In this document: positions 37,079 through 45,430 of the stretch, in pieces
Position numbering within the stretch: position 1 is the stretch's first letter
How the letters are laid out: the number at the start of each line of letters is the position of its first letter
Assembly (NCBI RefSeq): GCF_022354465.1
Contig: NZ_CP092361.1
Span: 620,001 to 684,000 of the forward strand
DNA length: 64,000 nucleotides
Origin: Wielerella bovis
Lineage (GTDB): Bacteria; Pseudomonadota; Gammaproteobacteria; Burkholderiales; Neisseriaceae
Direction of reading: 5' to 3'
Translations under genes and position numbers: made by a program
Notes under the pieces: model-generated
What the model was told of the DNA's origin: nothing
The model's database searches: none
The model's input: only the letters and a program-made list of their open reading frames with translations

Positions 37079-37474
37079 CTATTTCGCGGCAGTAACATTT
37101 TTCAACATACCTTTATCAAATACCATATTTAATAAATGTTTGCCATTTTGATAAACTTTAAACGTACCAACTGCCGAACCATGCCTAAATTTGCCGTTCA
37201 ACACAAAACCTTTCAATTTTCCGCTACGCATACCAAAAGGCGATAAAAAGACATTCGGCGCATTTGGCGATACAAATTGTCCTGTACCATGAAATTCGCC
37301 TTGTGCAAATTCGCCCGTATAAATACGACCATCGGGGCAAGTCAAAACGCCTTTGCCATGCGGTTTACCATTGGCAACATCGCCTTGATAGTGGCAACCA
37401 TTATGCACCATTTTGCTTTGCGCCATAATCGGCAATGCTGCTGTGAGTAAGATTAAACTTATCCATTTTTTCAT
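37079..37474 (-). CDS. MORN-repeat periplasmic protein
   Basis: 131 residues. Signal peptide to about residue 19 (LILLTAALPIMAQS). Three MORN-like repeats follow: YQGDVANGKPHGKGVLTC, YTGEFAQGEFHGTGQFVS and a weaker one at GKLKGFVLNGKFRHGSAVGTF. MORN strands often bind membranes or other proteins, but no role is known here. The start at 37474 has AAGGAAATACA upstream. A longer frame would start in a DUS. Confidence 0.72.
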   Translation of the reverse strand: MKKWISLILLTAALPIMAQSKMVHNGCHYQGDVANGKPHGKGVLTCPDGRIYTGEFAQGEFHGTGQFVSPNAPNVFLSPFGMRSGKLKGFVLNGKFRHGSAVGTFKVYQNGKHLLNMVFDKGMLKNVTAAK

Positions 37475-37486
37475 TGTATTTCCTTT

Positions 37487-37526
37487 TTTCAGGCTGCCTA
37501 AATGCAAATTTAGGCAGCCTGAAAAC
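37487..37526. repeat. Inverted DUS pair between rdgC and the MORN gene
   Basis: TTTTCAGGCTGCCTAAAT and ATTTAGGCAGCCTGAAAA form an 18-bp perfect hairpin, just after the rdgC stop (minus strand). Probable terminator. Confidence 0.65.
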
Positions 37527-38423
37527 TTATTCCTGCCAACCGCCCAAGCAACCCACCAATTCCATAATCATAGTGGACACACTTTGCGCCATCAAAATTT
37601 GCGATGCAAATGCCAAACTTGCCGCATCATCGCCGTGCTGTTCCGCTTCTTCTTGCAGCACGTCCAAATATTGCACGCGCTTAATCGCAAAATCTTCGGT
37701 TAGCACAAACGCAATTTGCTCGCGCCAAACCAAGCCTAATTGCGTAACCGTTTTGCCATTTTTCACATGCTGCGTAACTTCGTCCGCCGTCAAATCTTGT
37801 TTGGCGATTTTCACCGTTGGCACAATATCGCCTGTGCCTTTCAATTCGCAACTGTCGTCCAATTCAAAACCCGCATCGCACACACCACGCAATAACCAAT
37901 CCGTCATCAAACTGCTGGGCGATTGCCGAGTTTGTGGCAAACGCGCTTCCAAACCACCCAATGCTTCACGCAATTTATTCAACATATTTTCCGCTTTTGC
38001 ACCTGCGGCATTGATAAACAACAGATTATGTTTTGTATCCACCACCGCTTGCGTGCGACTGGTTTTTACAAAAGCACGCGGTAATAAATCATCGGTAATT
38101 TGTTCTTTTAATTCTTGTTTTTCTTTGCGCCCGATATTTCGCGCTTCGGCAGCCTGAATTTCTGCAACTTTGTCTTCCAAAATATCACGCACCACCGCAG
38201 CAGGCAAAACCTTTTCCGCTTTTTTCAGCGCAACCGACCAAGTAAAATCAGCAGCAAACACCAATTCAGGCGAAAAACCATGTGGCGCAGCAAATCCTTC
38301 GCTAAACCAATCCAAACCTGTTACAGGCGCAAATTCATATTCAGCTAATTTTTCAGGCAGCCTATCTATTGCAGGCAATTTATCGGCAATAATCGGGTAA
38401 AAAGTTATGTGTTTGAACCACAT
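37527..38423 (-). CDS. rdgC: Recombination-associated protein RdgC
   Basis: 298 residues. DNA-binding ring protein that modulates RecA; in gonococci it affects pilin antigenic variation. Starts MWFKHITFYPI, contains WSEGFAAPHGF-type block (LDWFSEGFAAPHGFSPELVFAAD), RKEKQELKEQITDDLLPRAFVKTSRTQAVVD and C-terminal segment DFAIKRVQYLDVLQEEAEQ. Full length. Divergent from the Sel1-repeat gene. Confidence 0.95.
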   Translation of the reverse strand: MWFKHITFYPIIADKLPAIDRLPEKLAEYEFAPVTGLDWFSEGFAAPHGFSPELVFAADFTWSVALKKAEKVLPAAVVRDILEDKVAEIQAAEARNIGRKEKQELKEQITDDLLPRAFVKTSRTQAVVDTKHNLLFINAAGAKAENMLNKLREALGGLEARLPQTRQSPSSLMTDWLLRGVCDAGFELDDSCELKGTGDIVPTVKIAKQDLTADEVTQHVKNGKTVTQLGLVWREQIAFVLTEDFAIKRVQYLDVLQEEAEQHGDDAASLAFASQILMAQSVSTMIMELVGCLGGWQE

Positions 38424-38485
38424 TTTGTATCGCTTTTCTTGTGTACAAAGTTCGCCATTATACCAATTTTAGAACCGCTAATCTT

Positions 38486-38522
38486 GAAGGCAGCCTGAAA
38501 ATATATTTTTCAGGCTGCCTTT
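38486..38522. repeat. Inverted DUS pair in a divergent intergenic region
   Basis: AAGGCAGCCTGAAAA and TTTTCAGGCTGCCTT with a 5-base loop. It lies upstream of both rdgC and the Sel1 gene, so a terminator role is not obvious. Confidence 0.6.
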
Positions 38523-38563
38523 TCTTTTATAATAATCCATTTACTGAAATAGGATTGGTATTT

Positions 38564-39385
38564 ATGACTTTCTCGCTCCAAAATCTGAAATTGAACACAG
38601 CTTTTGCCAATATTGAACAAGGAAATTACAAAGCTGCTGCGCCTGTTTTGCGTGAATTTGCTGAAAAAGGCGATGTAGATGCACAATATCAACTGGCGTT
38701 TATGTATGAACAAGGTTTGGGTGTCAAAGTGGATTGTGTGGCGGCGGTTAAATGGTATGAAGCGGCGGCAAAACAAGGCGATGTGGCAGCACAATTTAAT
38801 TTGGCTGAATTGTATGAAGATGGTGCGGACGGCGTAGCACAAGATTATGTTCAGGCTGCCTATTGGTATGAACAGGCAGCATTGCAAAATGATGTGGACG
38901 CGCAAAATCAACTGGCGCGTTTGTATGCCGAAGGTTTGGGCATGGCGCAAGATTATACGCAAGCGGTCAAATATTGGTTGATGGCGGCAGAATTGGGCGA
39001 TGATGAAGCCTTACATAATTTGGGCGTGGTGTATGACGATGGTTTGGGCGTGGCAGCGGATTATGAAAAAGCGGCAGATTTTTATCGTCAAGCCGCTGAT
39101 ATGGGCAATGCCGATGCAATGGTTAATTTGGGTTTGCTGTATCAAGAAGGCTATGGTGTGGCACAAGATGAAGCTCAAGCTGCGACATGGTTTCGCCAAG
39201 CAGCGGAATTGGGCGATGTGATGGGACAATTCAATTTGGGTATGTCGTATGCACAAGGCGAAGGCGTGGAGCAAGATTACGCCGAAGCAGCAAAATGGTG
39301 GAAACGTGCTGCGGCGCAAGGTGATAAAGATGCGGAGACGGCTTTGCAAGAATTGGAACGTGTTATGCAAGAGGAAATGGAATAA
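38564..39385 (+). CDS. Sel1-repeat (SLR) protein
   Basis: 273 residues, no signal peptide. After a 30-residue start (NTAFANIEQGNYKAAAPVLREFAEKGD) there are six consecutive Sel1-like repeats of 36 residues, each of the form A-xx-LAxxYxxGxGVxxDxxxAxxWYxxAA. These fold as paired helices and act as protein scaffolds. No partner is evident. Start codon at 38564; the long frame further upstream crosses the DUS hairpin and is rejected. DUS embedded in repeat 3 (VQAAYWYEQAAL). Confidence 0.8.
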   Translation: MTFSLQNLKLNTAFANIEQGNYKAAAPVLREFAEKGDVDAQYQLAFMYEQGLGVKVDCVAAVKWYEAAAKQGDVAAQFNLAELYEDGADGVAQDYVQAAYWYEQAALQNDVDAQNQLARLYAEGLGMAQDYTQAVKYWLMAAELGDDEALHNLGVVYDDGLGVAADYEKAADFYRQAADMGNADAMVNLGLLYQEGYGVAQDEAQAATWFRQAAELGDVMGQFNLGMSYAQGEGVEQDYAEAAKWWKRAAAQGDKDAETALQELERVMQEEME

Positions 39386-39606
39386 GGTTGCAGGTTACTT
39401 TTAAATATGAGTGATAGTTGGTTCGTTATTCCATAGGGCGGTTATTTTTGCATTTCTGCGACACCAATTCAGATAAAAAAGCCAAAATTGGGTGTCATTA
39501 GTTTCAGATTACCTTATCTCGCAGTACAATTAACCATGAAATTTTTTCTAGCTAACACACTTTAAAATAGTTATAAGAGTTGGTTCGCCGTACACCTAAT
39601 TTATTT
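39386..39606. other. Non-coding stretch after the Sel1 gene
   Basis: Contains a hairpin GACACCAATT / AATTGGGTGTC (39460-39496) without a clear T run and two copies of AGTTGGTTCG. No coding frame of merit. Continues into the mini-element at 39607. Confidence 0.4.
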
Positions 39607-39714
39607 TATGGTCGTTTAAAATAAAAATACTACAGCGTCACTAGTTCCTTTATGTATGATTTCTACACAGTGGTTGCTGTTGCTTTGTCTGATTTTTTAT
39701 TTTAAACGATTATA
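39607..39714. mobile_element. Degenerate CREE-like mini-element with TCGTTTAAAATA ends
   Basis: TATGGTCGTTTAAAATA and TATTTTAAACGATTATA are near-perfect inverted ends. Core segments (ACTACAGCGTCACTAGTTCC, TGGTTGCTGTTGCTTTGTC) are recognisable relatives of the CREE core, but heavily mutated. Upstream of the disrupted outer-membrane gene. Confidence 0.65.
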
Positions 39715-39770
39715 AATTGTGTCAGTTTTGCATTATTTTTAGATTTTAAAATACATAAAGGTTTTATCTC

Positions 39771-40865
39771 ATGAAACAAAGTTATATTTTATCTATTGCA
39801 GCAATTTTTGCTTTTTTTACTTCTCTTATTGCACAAGCTGGTGTAACTACCGACTCACATGGTAACGTAGGTTACGATACCGCAGCAGAATGTGATGCTG
39901 CTGTTTTATCTGGTAATGCAAAATTCTATCAATCGTTTACTAAAAAAACAGCGTTGGTTCGTAATGGAGAAAAAACTGTTCGTATTATGACTTTGCGTGA
40001 TGCAGGTTACCCTAATGGTGCTTGTGATATAGGGGTTGGTCATAAAGCAGGTCGTGATGGTGTTTCTCCTGCATTGCAAGGCAAATATATTCCTTTTAGT
40101 CCAGATATGCTGGTTAATGTATATTCTAATGCTGCTGGCGAAGCTGTACGCATTTCCATGAAACAATGTGATAACTGGTTCTCTGATAATAAACCTCGTG
40201 CAGTAGAATTTGTACGTAATGAACCGCAAACACATGAAGAAGTAAATTAAAGAAGCAACAACAGTTACTACCCCTGTTATTGCTACAGTTGCCCCCCTGT
40301 TGCTGCTGTGGCGAAAAAATTGGGTGCTAATCCTTATGTATTCGGCACATTAGGTGCTCTGCAAGATGGTGTAAAAGTAGAAAATGGTGTAAACACCATA
40401 AGCGATAAAGATACTCGCTTGGCAGGTCAAATTGGTATAGGTATGCAATTTAACCATCGTTTGGGTGGTGAAGTATTCTATCAAGGCGCACAGAAACACA
40501 AATATTTAGCTGATATTACAACAAATGAAGCCAATAAAGTACGTAACCAAACTTACGGTGCGCGCGTAACCTTTGGTGATAATGTAACCGATAAATTCCG
40601 CTTATTTGGTAAAGCAGGTGTTGCTGGTGTGAAACATTCGGTTGGAGATTCAAACATTGTTGATGTTCATTCTAAAACCAAAGTTCGCCCGACTGCTGGT
40701 GTCGGTGCGACTTACAATTTGACTGATAATTTAGCGGTGCGCGCAGATTATGATCATGTGTTCAAACGTGGTACGCAATCATTTACCAATAATCAAGGTC
40801 AAAATGGTAATGTTAAATGGAAAGGCGCCAATTACTTGGGTGTTGGTCTGCAATACAATTTCTAA
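39771..40865 (+). pseudogene. Outer-membrane beta-barrel protein (OmpA-barrel type), disrupted in its linker
   Basis: The first part (39771-40250) has a signal peptide (cleavage near AQA) and a globular domain with GACDIGVGHKAG. The second part (to 40865) is an 8-stranded barrel with the OmpA-like ending YLGVGLQYNF. The two parts are in the same frame, separated by a TAA at 40248. Between 40236 and 40300 a different frame reads EATTVTTPVIATVAP, a plausible Thr/Pro/Ala linker. One fewer A near 40246 and one more C in the C6 tract at 40292-40297 would give a continuous protein of about 364 residues. So two compensating indels or phase variation. Confidence 0.65.
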
Positions 40866-40878
40866 TTTATTGTAGAAT

Positions 40879-40925
40879 ATTGGAGGCTATTGTAGAAGCA
40901 AATTGCCAGTAGCTTCCAATTTTAA
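40879..40925 (+). terminator. Rho-independent terminator of the barrel gene
   Basis: ATTGGAGGCTA pairs with TAGCTTCCAAT (one G-T), followed by TTTT, 14 bases after the stop. Confidence 0.7.
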
Positions 40926-40983
40926 AACCTTTACAAACCATAATGTTGTGTATTGTTTTACAATATATTGTCCTATTTATGAT

Positions 40984-41195
40984 TAGGAGCTAATGACAGC
41001 TCAGCGATGTCTAGCTCGGTTAGATATTGCGTTAAAAATTCGCTCAATTTCGTGTTAAAAATACTCGCTAATGGATAGCATTGACTTGCTACATATTTTA
41101 GTTGAACAAGTCCACTTACATTTAGCTTTGAATTTAGCGTGTTATTTACAAAATTACCGTAGTATACGACCTTATTGAGTTGTCATTAGCTACTA
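40984..41195. repeat. 212-bp segment with TAGGAGCTAATGACA inverted ends
   Basis: TAGGAGCTAATGACA at the left and TGTCATTAGCTACTA at the right are inverted with one or two mismatches. Core AT-rich, with two similar direct copies of CGTTAAAAAT/TGTTAAAAAT. Related to the tiny repeat at 11919. Possibly a mini-element of unknown parentage. Confidence 0.4.
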
Positions 41196-41345
41196 GGACA
41201 AAATTTCTACATACTATCGCTTTACATCAAAATCTTAGGTTTTGCAAAGGATGTAGCCTGAAACTTAAAATTATGTGTGTGCAAGCATCTACTCTTTTAG
41301 CATAAAAACATCGGTTTACTGTGAATAAAATCAGCAACAATGATT

Positions 41346-42740
41346 TTATCGTTCGTCATTCATGCCAAAATTGGGTTGTAACAACGCACAAGTACGACGT
41401 TCTCGTCCACGACGGCGCGTACTGGCACGATTTTGAATTTTAGGCATATCTGGCACAACAATGTTTTCACGCTGACGATATGATGATTCTCGCACATCAT
41501 GATTTTGTTGATAGCGGCGAGAGTAGGGTGCTGCGCTATCTTTATATTCTTCATTTTTCAGGCTGCCTGAAACAGATTCACTCCCCATTTCCCAACGTGG
41601 TGCAAAACCTTCAATTCGTGAAATGGGTAATTCATTCCCTGTTAATTCTTTGATGGCAGCATACATTTTTTGTTCATATTCGTCCATCATAGAAATAGCA
41701 ACACCGTCAGCACCTGCGCGACCTGTGCGTCCAATACGGTGTACATAATCTTCCGCTTGCACAGGCAATTCATAATTAATCACAAACGGCAATTCAGCAA
41801 TATCTAAACCGCGTGCCGCTACGTCGGTTGCAACCAAAACGCGTAATTCGCCTGATTTGAATTGTTGTAATACTTCTAAACGCACTTGTTGTGATTTGTC
41901 GCCATGAATAGCGTTGGCAGACAAACCGCGGCGCACTAAATCACGTGAAACTTGGTCGGCAGATTGTTTGGTTTTGCAGAACACAATAACTTGGGGTATT
42001 TGCAAATCCACAATCAGGCGTTCCAATAATTCCTTTTTACGATAGGCATCAACCGCAATAACATGTTGCTCCACATTGGCATTAGTGGTGTTTTGTGCGG
42101 CAACTTCTACGATTTCAGGTGTGTTCATAAAATCTTGTGCCAATTTGCGAATGGCTGGTGCAAACGTTGCAGAGAATAGCAGCGTTTGGCGTTGTTTTGG
42201 CAACATTTGCATGATGGTGCGAATATCATCAATAAAACCCATGTCCAACATGCGGTCGGCTTCGTCTAATACAACAATTTCTACTTTATTTAAATTGATG
42301 TGTCGCTGCTTCACATGGTCAAGCAATCGCCCAACGGTTGCTACGACAATTTCACAGCCTGCACGCAAATCTGCTGTTTGCTTGTCCATGCTCACGCCGC
42401 CGAATAATACGGTGTGGCGCAGGGGCAGATTTTTCATGTAATTGCGCGTGTTTTGGTCAATTTGGTCGGCTAATTCGCGGGTGGGTGTTAACACCAGCAT
42501 GCGCACGGGGTGCATAGCGGGCGATGTGCTGGGGTTGGCGTAGCGTTTCAGACGTTCCAAGCTGGGTAGCATAAAAGCGGCGGTTTTGCCTGTGCCTGTT
42601 TGCGCGGCGGCGAGTAAATCGTGTCCTGCCAATGCTTTGGGAATGGCAGCAGTTTGAATGGGGGTAGGTGTTTCGTAACCTTGTTCGGCAAGTGCAGATG
42701 TGATTTCATATCCCAAGCCAAGTTCGTTAAATTTGCTCAT
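41346..42740 (-). CDS. rhlE: DEAD-box RNA helicase RhlE
   Basis: 464 residues. ATP-dependent unwinding of RNA, with roles in ribosome assembly and mRNA turnover. Q-motif YETPTPIQTAAIP, motif I AAQTGTGKTAAF, Ia PTRELADQI, II VLDEADRMLDMGF, III FSATF, V VATDVAARGLD, VI HRIGRTGRAG. The tail beyond residue 380 is basic and Arg-rich (RRRGRERR), usual for RNA binding. A DUS encodes SGSLKNEE in the tail. Ends in PNFGMNDER. Confidence 0.95.
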   Translation of the reverse strand: MSKFNELGLGYEITSALAEQGYETPTPIQTAAIPKALAGHDLLAAAQTGTGKTAAFMLPSLERLKRYANPSTSPAMHPVRMLVLTPTRELADQIDQNTRNYMKNLPLRHTVLFGGVSMDKQTADLRAGCEIVVATVGRLLDHVKQRHINLNKVEIVVLDEADRMLDMGFIDDIRTIMQMLPKQRQTLLFSATFAPAIRKLAQDFMNTPEIVEVAAQNTTNANVEQHVIAVDAYRKKELLERLIVDLQIPQVIVFCKTKQSADQVSRDLVRRGLSANAIHGDKSQQVRLEVLQQFKSGELRVLVATDVAARGLDIAELPFVINYELPVQAEDYVHRIGRTGRAGADGVAISMMDEYEQKMYAAIKELTGNELPISRIEGFAPRWEMGSESVSGSLKNEEYKDSAAPYSRRYQQNHDVRESSYRQRENIVVPDMPKIQNRASTRRRGRERRTCALLQPNFGMNDER

Positions 42741-43492
42741 TTTTTATTGTCTTTCTTATTGTGAATTTGATGGTGAGTTGTCAGTTGAAACTTTTGTAAG
42801 TCCATAATATTGTGATAAAAATATTTAGGTAGCCTGAAAATATAGATATATTATAGTCGTTTAAAATAGAAATAAAACAAGACGACAGAACCACATATAT
42901 AGAGAATTGGTAACGCTGTATTATTTTAAGCGACTAATAGATAATCATCTAAAAAATTGAAACCATTTGCAAAAATGGTAAGTTGGATTTATGAATCCGA
43001 TATTTTCTGTATTTAACAACGATTTCTTTTCTTTGAAACGTTGGATACAAATTTTCAGGCAGCCTGAATGAGTTTTACAAAGGTTTTAAACTGTATTTTA
43101 ACAGAATACCACGTTTAGGCAGCCTGAAAACATCATTCACGTTATATAATTCTTGTTTTTCAATCATTAAAATATCATATCCATACCGACTCATTATCAC
43201 TATTCTAAATCTATTTGGTTATTTCCGCTTGCTGACACCTTTATTTTGACGATGGGCATACGCATGTTGTTGGGTTTGTTTGTATAAATCAGACCAACTC
43301 CGTAACCACTTTAAAACTGTGTCAGCTTGTCATTCACTCTCACCATTATCTTTCTGTAAGTCTGTGCAAAAGTCAAAGAATACAACGCACAAAAAGAAAA
43401 CTTTCGCGTATAATTTAACAATTTAACTTAATATTTTCAGACTGCCTTTTTGAAGTTAAACAAATGCAGCCTGAAACCATATTTATCCCTAT
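42741..43492. other. 752-base intergenic region with mini-element and repeat debris
   Basis: Upstream of rhlE (minus) and rnfB (plus). Contains the element at 42852, a CAAAAATGG/TTTACAAAGGTTTTA pair that looks like degraded IS ends (about 42960 and 43070), three single DUS copies, and the fragment of a reading frame at 43227-43331 on the minus strand. No complete gene. Confidence 0.5.
42852..42939 (+). mobile_element. Short CREE-like mini-element with TATAGTCGTTTAAAATA ends
   Basis: 88 bp. TATAGTCGTTTAAAATAG and TATTTTAAGCGACTAATA are near-complementary ends. Core has ACAAGACGACAG and GGTAACGCTGTA, relatives of the CREE core, with an internal deletion. Confidence 0.65.
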
Positions 43493-44344
43493 ATGACAAA
43501 CCAATCCATTACTCAACAAATCAACGCGCTGCTGCCACAAACTCAATGCCGTGAATGCGGTTTTTCAGGCTGCCTACCCTATGCACAAGCATTAGCCAAT
43601 AACGAAGCAGCCATCAATTTATGTAGCGCAGGCGGCGAAGTAGTGATGTTGGATATTGCCAATTTATTGCATCAACCGCCGATGCAGCCTGAAAAAATCC
43701 AGCCTAAACAACTGGCTTGGATTGATGAAGATATTTGCATTGGCTGCACCGCCTGTATCCGCGCCTGCCCTGTTGATGCGATTATGGGGGCATCTAAATT
43801 GATGCACACCGTATTGGCGGACGAATGCACAGGCTGCGGTTTATGCGTTGCGCCGTGTCCCGTAGATTGCATTTATATGCAAGATGTAGCGCAAACATTT
43901 TTACCCATGTCGCGTTTATTGGCACGCGAAGGGCAGCCTGAAAGATTCGCCGCTGCCACGCACGCCCAAACGCGTTATGAAAACCGTGTACAGCGCAAAC
44001 AACGTGATGATGCCGAACGCAAAGCACAAATCGCGGTACGACAAGCAAAATTATTGGCGCAAAAACCAGCGACCGAGCCAACTGAAACGGCGCAAAAACC
44101 TGCACTTAATCCTGCCGATTTAATCGCCAAAGCCATGGCGCGCGCCCAATCGCAACAAAATGCCTTGGTTGTACCCAATAATCGCGAAGCATTCCGCGAA
44201 ACCGAAATTCGCAAAGCGCAAGAAAGAGCCATGTATCGTCGCCACATTCACACCGCAAAATACGGTTCAGGCGAAGAAAAAGAAGTCGCGATTGCATGGT
44301 TACGCCAATATAAAGAAGAACAAGAAGCGCGAGCAGCGCAATAA
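43493..44344 (+). CDS. rnfB: RnfB-like ferredoxin (soluble electron-transport protein)
   Basis: 283 residues. Electron carrier with three Fe-S sites. The N-terminal RnfB-type [4Fe-4S] domain has CRECGFSGCLPYAQAL and a later Cys (INLCSAGG). Two ferredoxin clusters follow: CIGCTACIRACP and CTGCGLCVAPCP. The usual N-terminal membrane helix is missing, and a Lys/Arg/Gln-rich helical tail of about 120 residues is added. No other rnf genes are present, so it probably serves as a stand-alone ferredoxin, as in Neisseria. One cluster Cys is encoded within a DUS. Confidence 0.85.
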   Translation: MTNQSITQQINALLPQTQCRECGFSGCLPYAQALANNEAAINLCSAGGEVVMLDIANLLHQPPMQPEKIQPKQLAWIDEDICIGCTACIRACPVDAIMGASKLMHTVLADECTGCGLCVAPCPVDCIYMQDVAQTFLPMSRLLAREGQPERFAAATHAQTRYENRVQRKQRDDAERKAQIAVRQAKLLAQKPATEPTETAQKPALNPADLIAKAMARAQSQQNALVVPNNREAFRETEIRKAQERAMYRRHIHTAKYGSGEEKEVAIAWLRQYKEEQEARAAQ

Positions 44345-44386
44345 TTTTCAGGCTGCCTATTCAACTTCTCAAAAAATACCCAATAA

Positions 44387-44467
44387 ATGCAGCCTGAAAA
44401 TACAAAATGAAAGATTATCATGCAGCCTGAAAATACAAAATGAAAGATTATCATGCAGCCTGAAAAT
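44387..44467 (+). repeat. 33-bp tandem repeat containing a DUS core
   Basis: Unit ATGCAGCCTGAAAATACAAA + 13 bases, present at 44387-44419 and 44420-44452 without a mismatch, plus a 15-base third copy. Between rnfB and parB. Confidence 0.9.
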
Positions 44468-44505
44468 TATTTTGGTGCTGAAATTGCTTGTATAGAAAGA
44501 ATGAA

Positions 44506-45378
44506 ATGTCTCAAAAAACCAAAAGCGGTCTGGGTCGTGGCTTGGATTCGCTGATTGCCGTTTCAGGCAGCCTGAATCAAGTAACAGATGGCGACCGCTT
44601 AACCACTATTGCAACTGCGGCTATTCGTACTGGACGTTATCAAGCGCGTGTGCAAATGGACGATGCCGCTTTGCAAGAATTGGCAGAATCTATCAAAGCA
44701 CAAGGCGTGATTCAGCCGATTATTGTGCGCGAATACGGTTTGGATAGTTACGAACTGATTGCGGGCGAACGGCGTTGGCGTGCGGCGCAGTTGGCTGGTT
44801 TAACCGAAATCCCTGCTATTATCAAACAAATCAATGATAAAACCGCAATGGCAGTAGGTTTGATTGAAAACATTCAGCGTGAAAATTTAAATCCGATTGA
44901 AGAGGCGCAAGGTTTTCGCCGCTTGATTGATGAATTTGAACTGACCCATGAAACCGTAGCAGAAGCGGTTGGGCGCAGTCGCAGCGCAATTTCCAATAGT
45001 TTGCGTTTATTGAAATTGCCTGAACCTGTGCAAGAAATGTTGTTTAATCGCTATTTGGAAATGGGGCATGCGCGCGCGCTGTTGAGTTTACCTGTTAATG
45101 AGCAATTGGATTTAGCGCAAAAAGCGGTTAAAAATGGCTGGTCGGTTCGTGAAACCGAAAAACGCGGGCAAGCCTTGTTGCAAGATAAGCAGCCTGAAAA
45201 AACCAAACGCATTGACCCTGATGTGGCTCGCATTGAAGAAATGTTGGTAGAAAAATTGGGAGTGAATGTGGAAATCAAAACGCGTGACAGAAAAAAAGGG
45301 AGCGTGGTTTTGCATTTTGGGTCGGTTGAGGAATTTGAAGACGTTATTCGTTGTTTAGGTATACACGTTAATCACTAA
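44506..45378 (+). CDS. parB: Chromosome-partitioning protein ParB
   Basis: 290 residues. CTPase/DNA-binding protein that loads at par[13 protein letters not shown] start, CTP-binding motifs in [17 protein letters not shown] and [16 protein letters not shown], then [14 protein letters not shown], helix-turn-helix [27 protein letters not shown], and a C-terminal dimer domain. Start at 44506 chosen ([11 protein letters not shown]). parA is not adjacent upstream here (rnfB is). No parS-like palindrome was seen nearby. Confidence 0.95.
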   Translation: MSQKTKSGLGRGLDSLIAVSGSLNQVTDGDRLTTIATAAIRTGRYQARVQMDDAALQELAESIKAQGVIQPIIVREYGLDSYELIAGERRWRAAQLAGLTEIPAIIKQINDKTAMAVGLIENIQRENLNPIEEAQGFRRLIDEFELTHETVAEAVGRSRSAISNSLRLLKLPEPVQEMLFNRYLEMGHARALLSLPVNEQLDLAQKAVKNGWSVRETEKRGQALLQDKQPEKTKRIDPDVARIEEMLVEKLGVNVEIKTRDRKKGSVVLHFGSVEEFEDVIRCLGIHVNH

Positions 45379-45430
45379 AAATATATTTTCAGGCAGACTG
45401 AAACACAATGTAATTATTTTGGGAGTAAAT

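Larger units (their letters stand above)
40866..41345. other. Non-coding region with repeat remnants
   Basis: 480 bases between convergent genes: a terminator (40879), an AAACCTTTACAAACC end and a GGTTTTGCAAAGG end (degenerate copies of the IS5/IS1106-like ends), and a 212-bp inverted-repeat segment. No gene found. Confidence 0.5.

Noticed and set aside
43227..43331. Minus-strand fragment ending in HAYAHRQNKGVSKRK
   Set aside because: Only about 35 codons, stops just upstream, no start codon; possibly a gene relic but not supportable.
44387..44467. Direct repeats that might be a CRISPR array
   Set aside because: Units are contiguous without spacers and contain the uptake-sequence core; no cas genes nearby.
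44340..44510. parS site near parB
   Set aside because: No TGTTTCACGTGAAACA-like palindrome was found by eye around the gene.
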